Positions 7,116 through 14,789 of a stretch of DNA of 49,664 nucleotides are shown piece after piece. The DNA lies in assembly GCF_022829465.1 (NCBI RefSeq), contig NZ_JAKSXZ010000043.1, forward strand, positions 1 through 49,664. The letters are read 5' to 3'. Source of the stretch: Methylobacterium sp. J-067. GTDB taxonomy: Bacteria > Pseudomonadota > Alphaproteobacteria > Rhizobiales > Beijerinckiaceae. The notes below the pieces were generated by a model that saw only the letters and a program-made list of their open reading frames with translations, was not told the origin of the DNA and made no database searches. The position numbers and the translations under genes were made by a program. Position 1 is the stretch's first letter. Each line of letters opens with the position of its first letter.

Positions 7116-8195
7116 CTAGGAGGGCACGTCCGCGTTCGTCCTGGGCTCCGCCGCTGAGACGCCGTTCACCTCGAACCGATAGCGCTGCGTGGCTCGGTAG
7201 GCTCGAACACGCGCCCGCATGATCGAACCAAGTGGACGGTGAGCCGCTAGGGCATGACCGGGATGGTAGGCCAAGTGGTCGTCGTAGGCCGCCCGCGCCG
7301 GTGTCCATGGTCGCTGTGGCGGCAGGGTCAGGCGTGCCACCGGGCGATAAGGGCTTGCCTCCTCTGACCAGACCGCCGAGGCGTCTTCCACCGGCATGGA
7401 CGCGAGGTCGGTGCACAACTGCACCTTGACATCGTAGACCACCTCCTGCCGCGTCAGAAACGTAGTCGCCGCCTCGCGGAAGGCATCGTCGCCGGTTCCG
7501 AGGGGTTCGTCAGCCAGTGCGACCAACGTCTCGGCGGCGGGGAACACTCCGAGCTTCGCGATATGGTCGCCGTAGCGCACGGGGGCTTGCGTGTAGAATG
7601 CCTCGGTGAAGGGATGAGCCGGGGGGCGGCCGAAGAACTTCAGGTTCGGGGCTTCCGTACCCACGGTTTCCAGTGCCGCCTCGATCCCGCGTGCCGCACG
7701 CGAGAGCGCGAGTATGGCCGCTTCCGGGAGGCGGGGAGACTGCGCGCCGGTCAGCCGGAACGTTCGCGCGAAGGCCCGCGCGTCCGGGGCGGTGAAGGCC
7801 GGATCCAGGCCAAGCACCCAATCCTGCGTCGCCTGCTCGTCGTCGTCCGGCAGCCGCTCGCCCGTGACACCCAAGACCTTGATCGAGAGGCCGCGCTGAC
7901 CCGAAGCCTTGTCGGTGATCGGTTCGGGCGCTCCAGGCGCGTAGCGCACCACGGCATCGTAGACGTGCGGGGCCGCGAACAGTCCCTGGGCGAGTTCCGG
8001 AGCGAGGTCGGGCAGCACGGCGAACGACCCGGTCATAAGCCCCGTGAGCTTGGCGTGCGTGCCGTTGAAGGCATGCCCGTGCTTGGCTTGAACGCGCTTG
8101 GCCAGGTCGACCATCAGTGTTTCGAGGTCCGCCATCAGTTCGGTCTCATCGGCCAACGGCGTCTCGGCCTCGGGGGCGTAGCGCACGTAGCTCAT
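7116..8195 (-). CDS. Catalase-like haem protein (y4iL-like), MarR-linked paralogue
   Basis: This is 359 residues, about the same length as the paralogue at 4512, with the same landmarks: distal-His region NGTHAKLTG, LAPELAQGLFA, GQRGLSIKVLGV, FTEAFYTQAPVRYGDHIAKLG, and near the C-terminus HRPLGSIMRAR followed by R-V-R-A-Y, again the RxxxY proximal haem motif. GGAGGGA precedes the ATG at 8195. Its start codon overlaps the stop of the MarR gene (shared ATGA), so the two are translationally coupled and presumably controlled together by the operator upstream of the MarR gene. It is cytoplasmic; the substrate is unknown. Confidence 0.88.
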   Translation of the reverse strand: MSYVRYAPEAETPLADETELMADLETLMVDLAKRVQAKHGHAFNGTHAKLTGLMTGSFAVLPDLAPELAQGLFAAPHVYDAVVRYAPGAPEPITDKASGQRGLSIKVLGVTGERLPDDDEQATQDWVLGLDPAFTAPDARAFARTFRLTGAQSPRLPEAAILALSRAARGIEAALETVGTEAPNLKFFGRPPAHPFTEAFYTQAPVRYGDHIAKLGVFPAAETLVALADEPLGTGDDAFREAATTFLTRQEVVYDVKVQLCTDLASMPVEDASAVWSEEASPYRPVARLTLPPQRPWTPARAAYDDHLAYHPGHALAAHRPLGSIMRARVRAYRATQRYRFEVNGVSAAEPRTNADVPS

Positions 8196-8674
8196 GGGGT
8201 CCCTCCGGCTTTAACTTGGCGGTCGAGTTCGCAGGCGAAGGCGGTCAGCGCTTCGGTGGCCTGCACCACCTGGGCGGGGGTCAGGCGGGCGAGCGTGTGT
8301 TTGATGGACGTGAGTTCGCGCGTGTGGATGGCGGCAAGCGCCGTCTTCCCCTGATCGGTCAGGGCCACGAGCGGGGCGCGTTTGTGCGCAGGGTTGTGTG
8401 TACCGGCGGCGAGGCCCGACTCCGTAAGGCGGTCCACCGAGCGCTGTACGGACTGCCGCGTCAGACCCATCATGCGGGCAATCGCGGCGACCGTAGATTT
8501 TCCCTCAGCCCGTTCGAGGGCGTCGAGCACCTGCCAGAGAGATGCCGTCAGACCGAGGTCGGCAACCAGACGATCTCCGTTGGCGATAACCGCGCCGTTG
8601 GCACGAAAGACCGCAACGACAAGGTCGCGGACCCGAGACTGATCGATGGGAGACGCATCCCGCATCCTCGACAT
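8192..8674 (-). CDS. MarR family transcriptional regulator
   Basis: This is 160 residues with the MarR winged helix: helix ASLWQVLDALERAEG, recognition region VAAIARMMGLTRQSVQRSVDRL, then the wing LVALTDQGKTAL and a C-terminal dimerisation helix. It is cotranscribed with, and overlaps by four bases, the catalase-like gene at 7116-8195, a typical layout for an oxidant-responsive autorepressor of its own operon. One Cys (FACELDR near the C-terminus) is present, but no N-terminal sensing Cys as in OhrR, so the ligand is open. The start at 8674 has no good ribosome-binding site; ATG at 8665 is an alternative. The inverted repeat 8683-8703 lies just upstream. Confidence 0.88.
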   Translation of the reverse strand: MSRMRDASPIDQSRVRDLVVAVFRANGAVIANGDRLVADLGLTASLWQVLDALERAEGKSTVAAIARMMGLTRQSVQRSVDRLTESGLAAGTHNPAHKRAPLVALTDQGKTALAAIHTRELTSIKHTLARLTPAQVVQATEALTAFACELDRQVKAGGTP

Positions 8675-8682
8675 ATGCCATG

Positions 8683-8703
8683 TTTGACAGCCGACTGTCT
8701 AAA
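8683..8703. promoter_or_regulatory. Probable MarR operator
   Basis: TTTGACAG-CCGA-CTGTCTAAA is a near-perfect inverted repeat (GACAG and CTGTC arms, continued by the A/T-rich flanks) starting 8 bases before the MarR start codon. Length, symmetry and position fit an autoregulatory MarR site covering the promoter of the MarR/catalase-like operon. Confidence 0.6.
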
Positions 8704-8873
8704 TACGGCGCGCACACATCCATCACCGTCGTTGAAGGAAGGTACGCTCCGAGGACGTTCATATGATCGATGGTTGAACATCCGTTTCCGGGCATCGGAC
8801 GGGCCGTCCGCAACGGCAAGGTTGGGTCGGAAGCAGACCCTCACGGCGGGTACCAGGCGTCAAATTTCGACCA

Positions 8874-9953
8874 CTAGGTGACGTTCACCCGCACCCGATG
8901 CCAGCAGGCGCATAGGTAGCCCTTGTGGTTCCAGGTGTCGTCCGGCAGGGCCGGCTGCGTCTGGCCAGCTTCGTCCCAGGCGCGCACAGAGAGCTCATGC
9001 TCGCCCGCAGGCAGGTCGAGGCTGGTGCTCCAGAACGTCCAGGCGAACGGAGCGTCGGCCTCGTGTTCGAGCTCGGCCTGCACCCAGGACCGCCCGCCGT
9101 TCCCGGAGACGTCGACGCGCACGACGGCCCGGTCGCCGCTCACCGCGTAGCCGCGGACCCTGTTGCTCCCCGACATGAGGACGGCCCCGGACCCGGGCTC
9201 GCAGATCGCCGCGTTCAACGGCATCGTATCGATGGTGTGGCCCTTGGCCGGATCGGCGGTCTCGGCGGTCACGTCGGCTGGGTACAGCTTGTAATCGCCG
9301 GCCTGGATCGGGTTGTCCGAGGGGTGGTCCTGGACGGTCAGTCGCCGGAGCCATTTGGGGCTGCGCACGCCGGCGAAGCCCGGCACCACCGCGCGGACGG
9401 GAAACCCATGCTCCGGAAGCAAGGCTTCGCCGTTCATGGCGTAGGCCAGCAGGGTCTCGGGCGCCATCGCCTTCGCGAGCGGGATAGAGGCGCCGTAGGG
9501 ATGCCCGTCCATCGTGTCGTGGCTCTCGAAGGCGACATGGAGACCTTCGTCTTCCGCGACTCCCGCCGCGCGCAGGACGTCGCCAAGCCGCACCCCGGTC
9601 CAATCGGCGGTGCCGATGGCTCCCGCGTCCCACGGGTCCCCCGAGACCGGGGCGACCGCCCGCATGTCGGCGCGGCGATTGCCGGCGCACTGCATCGTGG
9701 CCGTGACCGTGGCTTCCGGAAAGCGGGTCCGCAGTTCGGACAGCGACAACTCAAGCGCGGGGCCGGTTCCGCCATCGACGCTGAGGCGCCAGGTTGCCTC
9801 GTCGAGGTCCGGCAGGTCGCCGTGCGAGCGGACATAGAAGTCCTCCGCCGGCGTCCGGAAGGAGGCCCGCAACCGGTCGAGGGGCGGTTCGGCGTTGTAG
9901 GGCCGATCGCCGTGGACGATCAGGCGTGCCTTGCGCTCGGTCAGGCTCGACAT
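8874..9953 (-). CDS. Sulfite oxidase family molybdoprotein (with dimerisation domain)
   Basis: This is 359 residues. The N-terminal two thirds is the molybdopterin domain, with the Mo-ligand Cys in TMQCAGNRR near residue 88, the H-D-T-M-D-G block near 145 and LAYAMNGEALLPEHGFPVRAVVPG near 170-195. The C-terminal third (VRGYAVSGDRAVVRVDVSGNGGRSW onward to WNHKGYLCACWHRVRV) is the Mo-co dimerisation domain. No signal peptide is visible, unlike SorT/SorA, so a cytoplasmic enzyme is implied. No partner cytochrome lies next to it. Sulfite is the default substrate by family, but nothing here proves it. GGGAGCC precedes the ATG at 9953. Confidence 0.87.
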   Translation of the reverse strand: MSSLTERKARLIVHGDRPYNAEPPLDRLRASFRTPAEDFYVRSHGDLPDLDEATWRLSVDGGTGPALELSLSELRTRFPEATVTATMQCAGNRRADMRAVAPVSGDPWDAGAIGTADWTGVRLGDVLRAAGVAEDEGLHVAFESHDTMDGHPYGASIPLAKAMAPETLLAYAMNGEALLPEHGFPVRAVVPGFAGVRSPKWLRRLTVQDHPSDNPIQAGDYKLYPADVTAETADPAKGHTIDTMPLNAAICEPGSGAVLMSGSNRVRGYAVSGDRAVVRVDVSGNGGRSWVQAELEHEADAPFAWTFWSTSLDLPAGEHELSVRAWDEAGQTQPALPDDTWNHKGYLCACWHRVRVNVT

Positions 9954-10595
9954 CGGGGCTCCCGATCCAGTGGGTTACGGGAGTGAACGCGTCGGCGACG
10001 GCAAGGCTCAACCGGCGATGCAGGGACCAGGGCAGCGGCGGCACGGCATCGTCGCTCGGTTTGGTCGAGCCTGCGCCAAGCGTCGCAAACACCCGCCAGA
10101 ACCGACCTTTTTCGGGCCGTTTCTCGTGCCCTGCCGGAAAAAAGCCGAGTCCCGTCCAGGGGATCGATGGTTTGGACGGACCGTTATGAGCGGTCTGGTC
10201 TATCCCTTCGTGTTTGTCTTTTGCCTCGCTCACGATTTAACGAAGATAGTGGTGCTTGCGCCATATTCGCGTGCCCGGAATGAGTATTTCCACGAGTAAG
10301 TTGGGCGCATTGCTCTTGTTGCGATTTCGTCCTTTTTCTTCAGAACATAAATGCAAAAGGGCCCAGCTCGTTTGCACGAGCTGGGCCCTTTTATTCCGCG
10401 CGCAAGCACGGTGCTGCCTTAATGATCGCCTTGAGGGCGAGCAGTGGATAATCCGCGCTTACACACGGTGGACCGATCTCGAGAGATGGCCTTGCAGCGG
10501 TTTTATATTACCTCAAATCGTCAGATCGTCAAATTGCTGTTAAATCTATGCTTAATATAACGATAATGATGCACAATCGCGGTGTCACTACCAAC
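9954..10595. other. Intergenic junction between stress cluster and IS elements
   Basis: No gene here is well supported. A minus-strand frame from a GTG at 10233 stays open but runs out of phase deep into the sulfite-oxidase gene, so it is doubtful. The region holds the strong terminator at 10355-10392, and from 10490 to 10590 it becomes AT-rich with a short tandem ATCGTCA repeat, unlike the surroundings, ending at the left inverted repeat of the IS630-like element. Confidence 0.5.
10355..10392. terminator. Strong bidirectional rho-independent terminator
   Basis: A perfect 16-bp stem (10355-10370 and 10377-10392) begins with AAAA and ends with TTTT around the 6-base loop TTTGCA. With A and T tracts on both sides it can stop transcription in either direction, and would insulate the stress cluster from the mobile region. 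Confidence 0.88.
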
Positions 10596-10709
10596 TAGTG
10601 CAGTGACGCGGACGGAGGATTCACGCATACGGTGAGACGTGCGAGTCTGGGCGATGGCTCAGACGGTATGCGTACTCCTCAATGCGACTGACGCGGCACG
10701 GCTGGTTAG

Positions 10710-11745
10710 ATCGCCAGCGACCGCTCCCGTCCGCTCAAGCACATCCAGCGCGCCCGCATCGTCCTGTTCTCAGCCGAGCGCCTGAGTGTCCAGGACGTCG
10801 CTCGGCGGGCGGGCGTCAGCCGCCCGGCCGTGTGGCGCTGGCAGCGGCGCTACGCCGAGGCGGGTGTCGAAGGTCTGCTGCGCGACAAGACGCGTCCGCC
10901 CGGCACGCCGCCCCATTCGACCGAGACAGTGGCCGAGGTGCTGGCGCTGACCTGCTCGGAACCACCGGGCGAGGTCACGCACTGGACCGGCCGGGCCGTG
11001 GCCCGCGCGGTCGGGATCTTGTTGCGGGCCGTGCAGCGGATCTGGGATGCTCACCGCCTCCAGCCGCATCGGCTGCGCACGTTCAAGCGCTCGCGCGACC
11101 CCGCCTTCGCCGCCAAGGTCGAGGATGTGGTCGGCCTCTACATGGCCCCACCCGCCCACGCGGTGGTGCTGTCTATCGACGATCCTTCGACAAGCTCAGG
11201 ATGAGGAGAGCCAGATCCAGGCCCTGGAGCGCACCCGCCCCCACCAGCCTCTCGGACCCGGCCATCCCGCCGCCCAAACCCACGACTATACCCGTCACGG
11301 CACCACGACGCTGTTTGCCGCCCTCGACGTCCTGGCCGGCACCGTGCTCGGCCGCTGCATGCAGCGCCACCGGAACGGCGAGTTCATCCGCTTCCTCAAC
11401 GCCGTCGAGGCCACCGTCCCGCCCGGCAAGGCGATCCACGCGATCCTCGACAACGTCGCCACCCACAAGCATCCGAAGGTGCGCGCCAGGCTCGCCCGGC
11501 ATCCGCGCTGGACGTTCCACTTCACCCCGACCTCGGCCTCGTGGCTCAACGCGGTCGAGGGCTTCTTCTCGGCGCTGACCCGTCGTCGTTTGCGGCGAGG
11601 CTCCTTCACCGGCGTCGTCGACCTGCAGGCGGCGATCAAACGCTACATCGTTGAGCACAACCGGCGCGCCAGACCCTTCGTCTGGACCAAGCCGGCTACC
11701 GACATCCTCGCAGCCGTCAGCCGGTCGCCTGAACCATCCGTCTGA
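10710..11745 (+). pseudogene. IS630-type DDE transposase, disrupted
   Basis: The N-terminal half reads IASDRSRPLKHIQRARIVLF, a helix-turn-helix with RRAGVSRPAVWRWQRRY, and on to VVLSID. The C-terminal half resumes in a different frame with SQIQALERT, the second catalytic Asp in AILDNVATH and the Glu in SWLNAVEGFF. The normal family motif SIDExSQIQAL, which contains the first catalytic Asp, is split by an inserted stretch of about 22 bases that brings in a stop. The N-terminus is also damaged, with an in-frame stop at 10707-10709. It is non-functional as it stands. Confidence 0.82.
11182..11203 (+). repeat. Short REP-like insertion inside transposase
   Basis: The stretch beginning ATCCTTCGACAAGC and ending CTCAGGATG is absent from the expected transposase reading. 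Removing 22 bases (11182-11203) restores the frame as SIDEESQIQAL. The motif, of the type CCTTCGACAAGCTCAGGA, is a recurrent intergenic palindrome in alphaproteobacterial genomes (from memory), with ATCCT/AGGAT ends. Confidence 0.6.
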
Positions 11746-11848
11746 GTCAGTGCACTAGGACGTTTTCGGTTGGTGCTGTATCGGATGGCTGGGGCTCACG
11801 CAGGGCTGTTGGGCTGTTTCATCGAGCGCTCCAGATAAGGAGCATGGC

Positions 11849-12454
11849 ATGGGCCGACCCTACAGCCAGGATCTGCTTGAGTGGATAGTGGACGTGGCAG
11901 GCGTGACTTCACGCCGGCAAGCGGCCAAGCGCTTCGGGGTGGAGGCTGCGACAGCGGTCCGCTGGATGACGGCACTGGCCACGACCGGCATAGTGGCGGC
12001 CCGGCCCCAAGAGCGCGCATGCCGCTCCAAGCTCGATCCGCACGAGGCGTTTCTGCGCGGCCTGATTGCCGCGCGGGACGACATCACCCTGGGGGAGATG
12101 CGGGTCCGCCTGCGGGAGGAACACGCGCTCACGGTCGGGCTGGGGACCCAGTGGACTTTCCTCGACGCACGCGACCTGACGTACAAAAAGACAGCCCACG
12201 CGACCGAGCAAGATCCCCCGGATGTGAAGGCCGCCCGCGAGGCGTGGTTTGAGGGCCAGCCCGACCTTGATCCGAGCCGTCTCGTGTTCTTCGACGAGAC
12301 CTGGAAGGCCACCAACATGGCCCGCACCCGCGGGCGCTCACTGCGCGGGGAGCAGGGTCGCACAGTCGGTGGTCAGGGCATGGGCATGGCCACGGGCATG
12401 CCCATGACCGGCCTCACGGGGACGTGCGCGATGGGCTGCCACAATCCAGGGTGA
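11849..12454 (+). pseudogene. IS630-like transposase, 3' truncated
   Basis: The frame opens at ATG 11849 behind AAGGAG and reads MGRPYSQDLLEW, a helix-turn-helix (RRQAAKRFGVEAATAVRWM), LDPHEAFLRGLI, TYKKTAHATEQD, then LVFFDETWKATNMAR with the first catalytic Asp. After about position 12345 the family resemblance is lost and the frame ends in Gly/Met-rich sequence at 12454; the second Asp and Glu of the DDE triad are missing. It is a different IS630 subgroup from the element just to its left. The fusion joins the mobile island that follows. Confidence 0.75.
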
Positions 12455-12533
12455 CCCCCTTGGGTCTACCGCAATCTGCAGTACATTGAGGTTGTCGCCC
12501 GGGACGATCCGGGACCGAAGATGGAGAATGACG

Positions 12534-13418
12534 ATGACCACCACCACCGGCCAGAAGATCGACCGCTCCGCCCTCCTGCGCAGGGCTTGGCAGATAGCCC
12601 GCGAGGCCGCCACGGCTGCTTGCGCCGCGGTCCGCACGGCCCTGGGCGACGCCCTCCAGCGAGCCTGGGTCGAGGCCCGGATGGTCCCGCAGATGTCCCA
12701 GCAGCAGCAGGCTAACGGCGCGACGGTCGAGCCGGTCGCCGCCGAGCCCGTCCGCATCGAGTTTGGGCGGGGCGTCGTCATCCGGGACGCCGAGGGTATC
12801 GTGTTCAGGGGACAGGTGACGGGCGGTGGCGCGAACGGGCCAGGCACGGTCAACGAGGTCACCGGTTTCGCGACGACGGAGCGCCTCCGGTGGTCGCAGG
12901 ACAACCGGTCCGGCTCGGGGCGCTCGGGTTCGGTTGAGTGGCGCCTGGAGGCCGACCGCCTCTACGGACTGGCGCGGGTCGCCTACAACTCCCAGCGCAC
13001 GTCCGACTACTACGTCTCGACCTTTGACGGCGACGTGGTCGAACTCACCCTGGCCGAGTACCGCGCGGAACTGCGCCGTCTCTACCCCCTCGGCGCCCAG
13101 GTGGCCGACGAGCTCCAGGCCCGGCGGGCGGCGGCCGAGGCGGCCCGCATCGTGGCGGAGCGTGCCGAGGTGGAGCGCAGGAAGGCCGAGGCCGAGGCGC
13201 TGAAGGCCGCGAACGCCGCGGAGGCCGAGCGCCTCGAACGCGAGGGCCAGACCGCGGTCGAGGGCCTGCCTGCCCTCACGGGCTCCATGAAGCAGATCTC
13301 GTACGCAATGAAGATCCGGGCGGCGGTGCAGGTCCACCAGCCCAAGCTGACCGCCCTGAAGACCGCGACGACGGCCAAGTATTGGATCGAGGCCCACCGT
13401 GCGGCCCTGTACCGGTGA
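12534..13418 (+). CDS. Hypothetical island protein with coiled coil
   Basis: This is 294 residues of unknown function. The ATG at 12534 is preferred because GGAGA precedes it by 6 bases; ATG 12528 is too close to it. The N-terminus carries LLRRAWQIAREAA and a second A-L-Q-R-A-W-V-E-A-R half, a tandem R/K-x-AW-x-x-A/E-R motif of a kind seen in some phage and plasmid proteins. The middle (about 75-180) looks beta-rich and globular. Residues about 200-250 are an Ala/Glu/Arg coiled coil. The Lys-rich C-terminus ends IEAHRAALYR. It is the first intact gene after the IS remnants and is followed after 13 bases by the next gene, so they are probably cotranscribed. Confidence 0.72.
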   Translation: MTTTTGQKIDRSALLRRAWQIAREAATAACAAVRTALGDALQRAWVEARMVPQMSQQQQANGATVEPVAAEPVRIEFGRGVVIRDAEGIVFRGQVTGGGANGPGTVNEVTGFATTERLRWSQDNRSGSGRSGSVEWRLEADRLYGLARVAYNSQRTSDYYVSTFDGDVVELTLAEYRAELRRLYPLGAQVADELQARRAAAEAARIVAERAEVERRKAEAEALKAANAAEAERLEREGQTAVEGLPALTGSMKQISYAMKIRAAVQVHQPKLTALKTATTAKYWIEAHRAALYR

Positions 13419-13431
13419 AGGTGGGGATGGG

Positions 13432-13947
13432 ATGACCTGGACAGTTCGAGTGCGTGCCCACGGGGACGGGAAGATCGTCGAGAACGCGACGTTCAAGACA
13501 CCGGAGGCGGCGATGGCCGCTTACCGGCTTCTCCTCGATCGCGAGGACCTCGTGGGGCAGCCGATGGCGGCGGTGTTCAAGCCGCCCCGAGATGTAATTG
13601 AGGCCGGGAACAGGGCGACCTGGTTCAGCCGGTACGACCGGGACCTCGGGCAGGGCCGCATTGCCGGCGACGACCCGAGGCTGGACCCGTTGGCGAGGGG
13701 CTACGACGCCGACTCCGCCCTGAACTCGCCGGGGCTGCGGCGTGCGTGGCCGGTGGACTGGGAGGCGGACGAGCGCCCTCTGGCCGAGTGCTTGAAGGCG
13801 TGGGCGAAGGTGCGGGGCGGCCGGGACACCGCGGCGGCCGCGCTGCGGGTCTCGCGCAAGACCTTCGACGGCTGGTGCGACGGTCGCGGCGCGGGTCAGG
13901 AGGCGATGGTCAGGCGCCTGATGACTCTCACGGATGCGAATACTTAA
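13432..13947 (+). CDS. Hypothetical protein with C-terminal helix-turn-helix
   Basis: This is 171 residues starting at ATG 13432. The first 60 residues (MTWTVRVRAHGDGKIVENATF and so on) look like a small beta-rich domain. The last 45 (CLKAWAKVRGGRDTAAAALRVSRKTFDGWCDGR) read as a Cro/XRE-like helix-turn-helix of the kind in phage regulators. It is 13 bases downstream of the preceding gene. A palindrome at 13989-14003, just after this gene, is a possible binding site. Function is inferred only from the C-terminal motif. Confidence 0.7.
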   Translation: MTWTVRVRAHGDGKIVENATFKTPEAAMAAYRLLLDREDLVGQPMAAVFKPPRDVIEAGNRATWFSRYDRDLGQGRIAGDDPRLDPLARGYDADSALNSPGLRRAWPVDWEADERPLAECLKAWAKVRGGRDTAAAALRVSRKTFDGWCDGRGAGQEAMVRRLMTLTDANT

Positions 13948-13988
13948 GATCAGGCGATGTATTTGTTATTAACACTATTGTACTCTGG

Positions 13989-14003
13989 ATGAACTGGGTT
14001 CAT
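13989..14003. promoter_or_regulatory. Palindrome ATGAAC-TGG-GTTCAT
   Basis: A perfect 6-bp inverted repeat with a 3-base centre lies in a short AT-rich gap, 27 bases before the start at 14031 and behind a TTGTTATTAACACTATTG-type promoter-like stretch. It looks like a small phage-type operator; the helix-turn-helix protein encoded just upstream is a candidate ligand. Confidence 0.45.
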
Positions 14004-14030
14004 ATTCAGTCCAACAGCGGGGAGGCCAAG

Positions 14031-14246
14031 ATGTTCGCCACCAAAACCACCCGCACCTCGAAGACTCCGAAGACCAAATCCGAGTTCTTCAAGGGGGCCT
14101 GTGAGAAGGCCCGGGCCGCCGCCGCCAGGAAGGGCACCTCCTCCAAGGCCGAGTTCGCCTCCTCCCTCAATGCGGTCTACGCGGTGGTCGCAGCCACCAA
14201 GGTCCGCCGCCAGGGCCTCGGAGCCCTCCTCTACCAGGCGGCCTGA
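14031..14246 (+). CDS. Small basic hypothetical protein
   Basis: This is 71 residues. ATG 14031 follows GGAGG at a good distance. The N-terminus is Lys/Thr/Ser-rich (TKTTRTSKTPKTKSEFF), followed by an Ala/Lys helix and SSKAEFASSLNAVYAVVAATKVRRQGLG. The overall charge is strongly positive, so nucleic-acid binding is possible, but no known domain is recognised. It precedes the frameshifted ADP-ribosyltransferase-like gene by 25 bases. Confidence 0.65.
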   Translation: MFATKTTRTSKTPKTKSEFFKGACEKARAAAARKGTSSKAEFASSLNAVYAVVAATKVRRQGLGALLYQAA

Positions 14247-14271
14247 AACCCGGACACAACAGGGCACAACG

Positions 14272-14738
14272 ATGACCGACCATCAGGGCAGCGCCTGGTA
14301 CCTCGGCACGCGGGCAGCTTCGACGCCTTCGAGCCGGACCATGGCGCGTACCGCGGGTTCTGGTTCTCCTCCCACCGCGGCGATGCCCGGGCGTTCGGGC
14401 TCGACAGGTCACGGTTGCCCCAACACAACCCGGGCAACGCACCCATCTGGGTCTACGAGGTTCGGGTCGACGGTCGGGTGAAGACAATCGACATTATGGC
14501 CGAGGCCGCGCGGTACGCGGACGACGCCGGCATCGATGCGCCCGGGTCGTGGGACGAGGCGGCCGCGGTGCTGCAGTGGGCCGCCTGTCAGGGCTACCTC
14601 GACGAGGCGGCGGCAGAGGGCTACGCCGCGGTGGCGTTCACAGGCATGGCCGACAACCCGGCCGGCATCGAGACCACCCAACTTGGCGTCGTCGACGCGT
14701 CCGCCGTCCGCATCGTGGGCGTCACCACGACCCGCTGA
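14272..14738 (+). pseudogene. ADP-ribosyltransferase-like gene with frameshift
   Basis: The ATG at 14272 opens MTDHQGSAWYLGTR. Continuing the protein needs a step of -1 near 14311-14313, after which it reads GSFDAFEPDHGAYRGFWFSSHRG and DARAFGLDR, then EVRVDGRVKTIDIMAEAARYADDAG and a C-terminal helical part to 14738. The order Y-L-G-T, G-S-F-D-x-F-E-P, G-F-W-F-S-S, A-R-A-F-G resembles the compact ART-like domains of phage and toxin proteins, where Y/H-G-T and F-x-S-S form the NAD site. The second frame has no start codon before the junction, so either a base was lost, there is programmed -1 slippage, or the sequence has an error. A working protein would have about 155 residues. Confidence 0.55.
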
Positions 14739-14789
14739 CGGGCGTGGCCGTCATCGGAACGCTGTCCGTTACCGCGGACAGCCCTCGGG

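Larger units (their letters stand above)
10596..11757 (+). mobile_element. IS630-family insertion sequence, complete ends, inactive
   Basis: The element of about 1.16 kb is bounded by inverted repeats: the left end TAGTGCAGTGAC..GACGG (from 10596) and the inverted right end TAGTGCACTGAC..GACGG (ending 11757) agree at 17 of 20 positions. Both ends carry TA, the target duplicated by IS630/Tc1-type elements. It encodes a transposase broken into at least two frames. Confidence 0.8.

Noticed and set aside
9751..10233. A 160-codon minus-strand frame from a GTG at 10233, with fairly natural-looking composition in its first 80 codons
   Set aside because: It overlaps about 200 bases of the sulfite-oxidase gene out of phase and has no ribosome-binding site. 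A short real peptide there cannot be excluded.
10682..11578. A 298-codon plus-strand frame across the IS630 element
   Set aside because: It is out of phase with both halves of the recognisable transposase and reads as Arg/Pro-rich noise.
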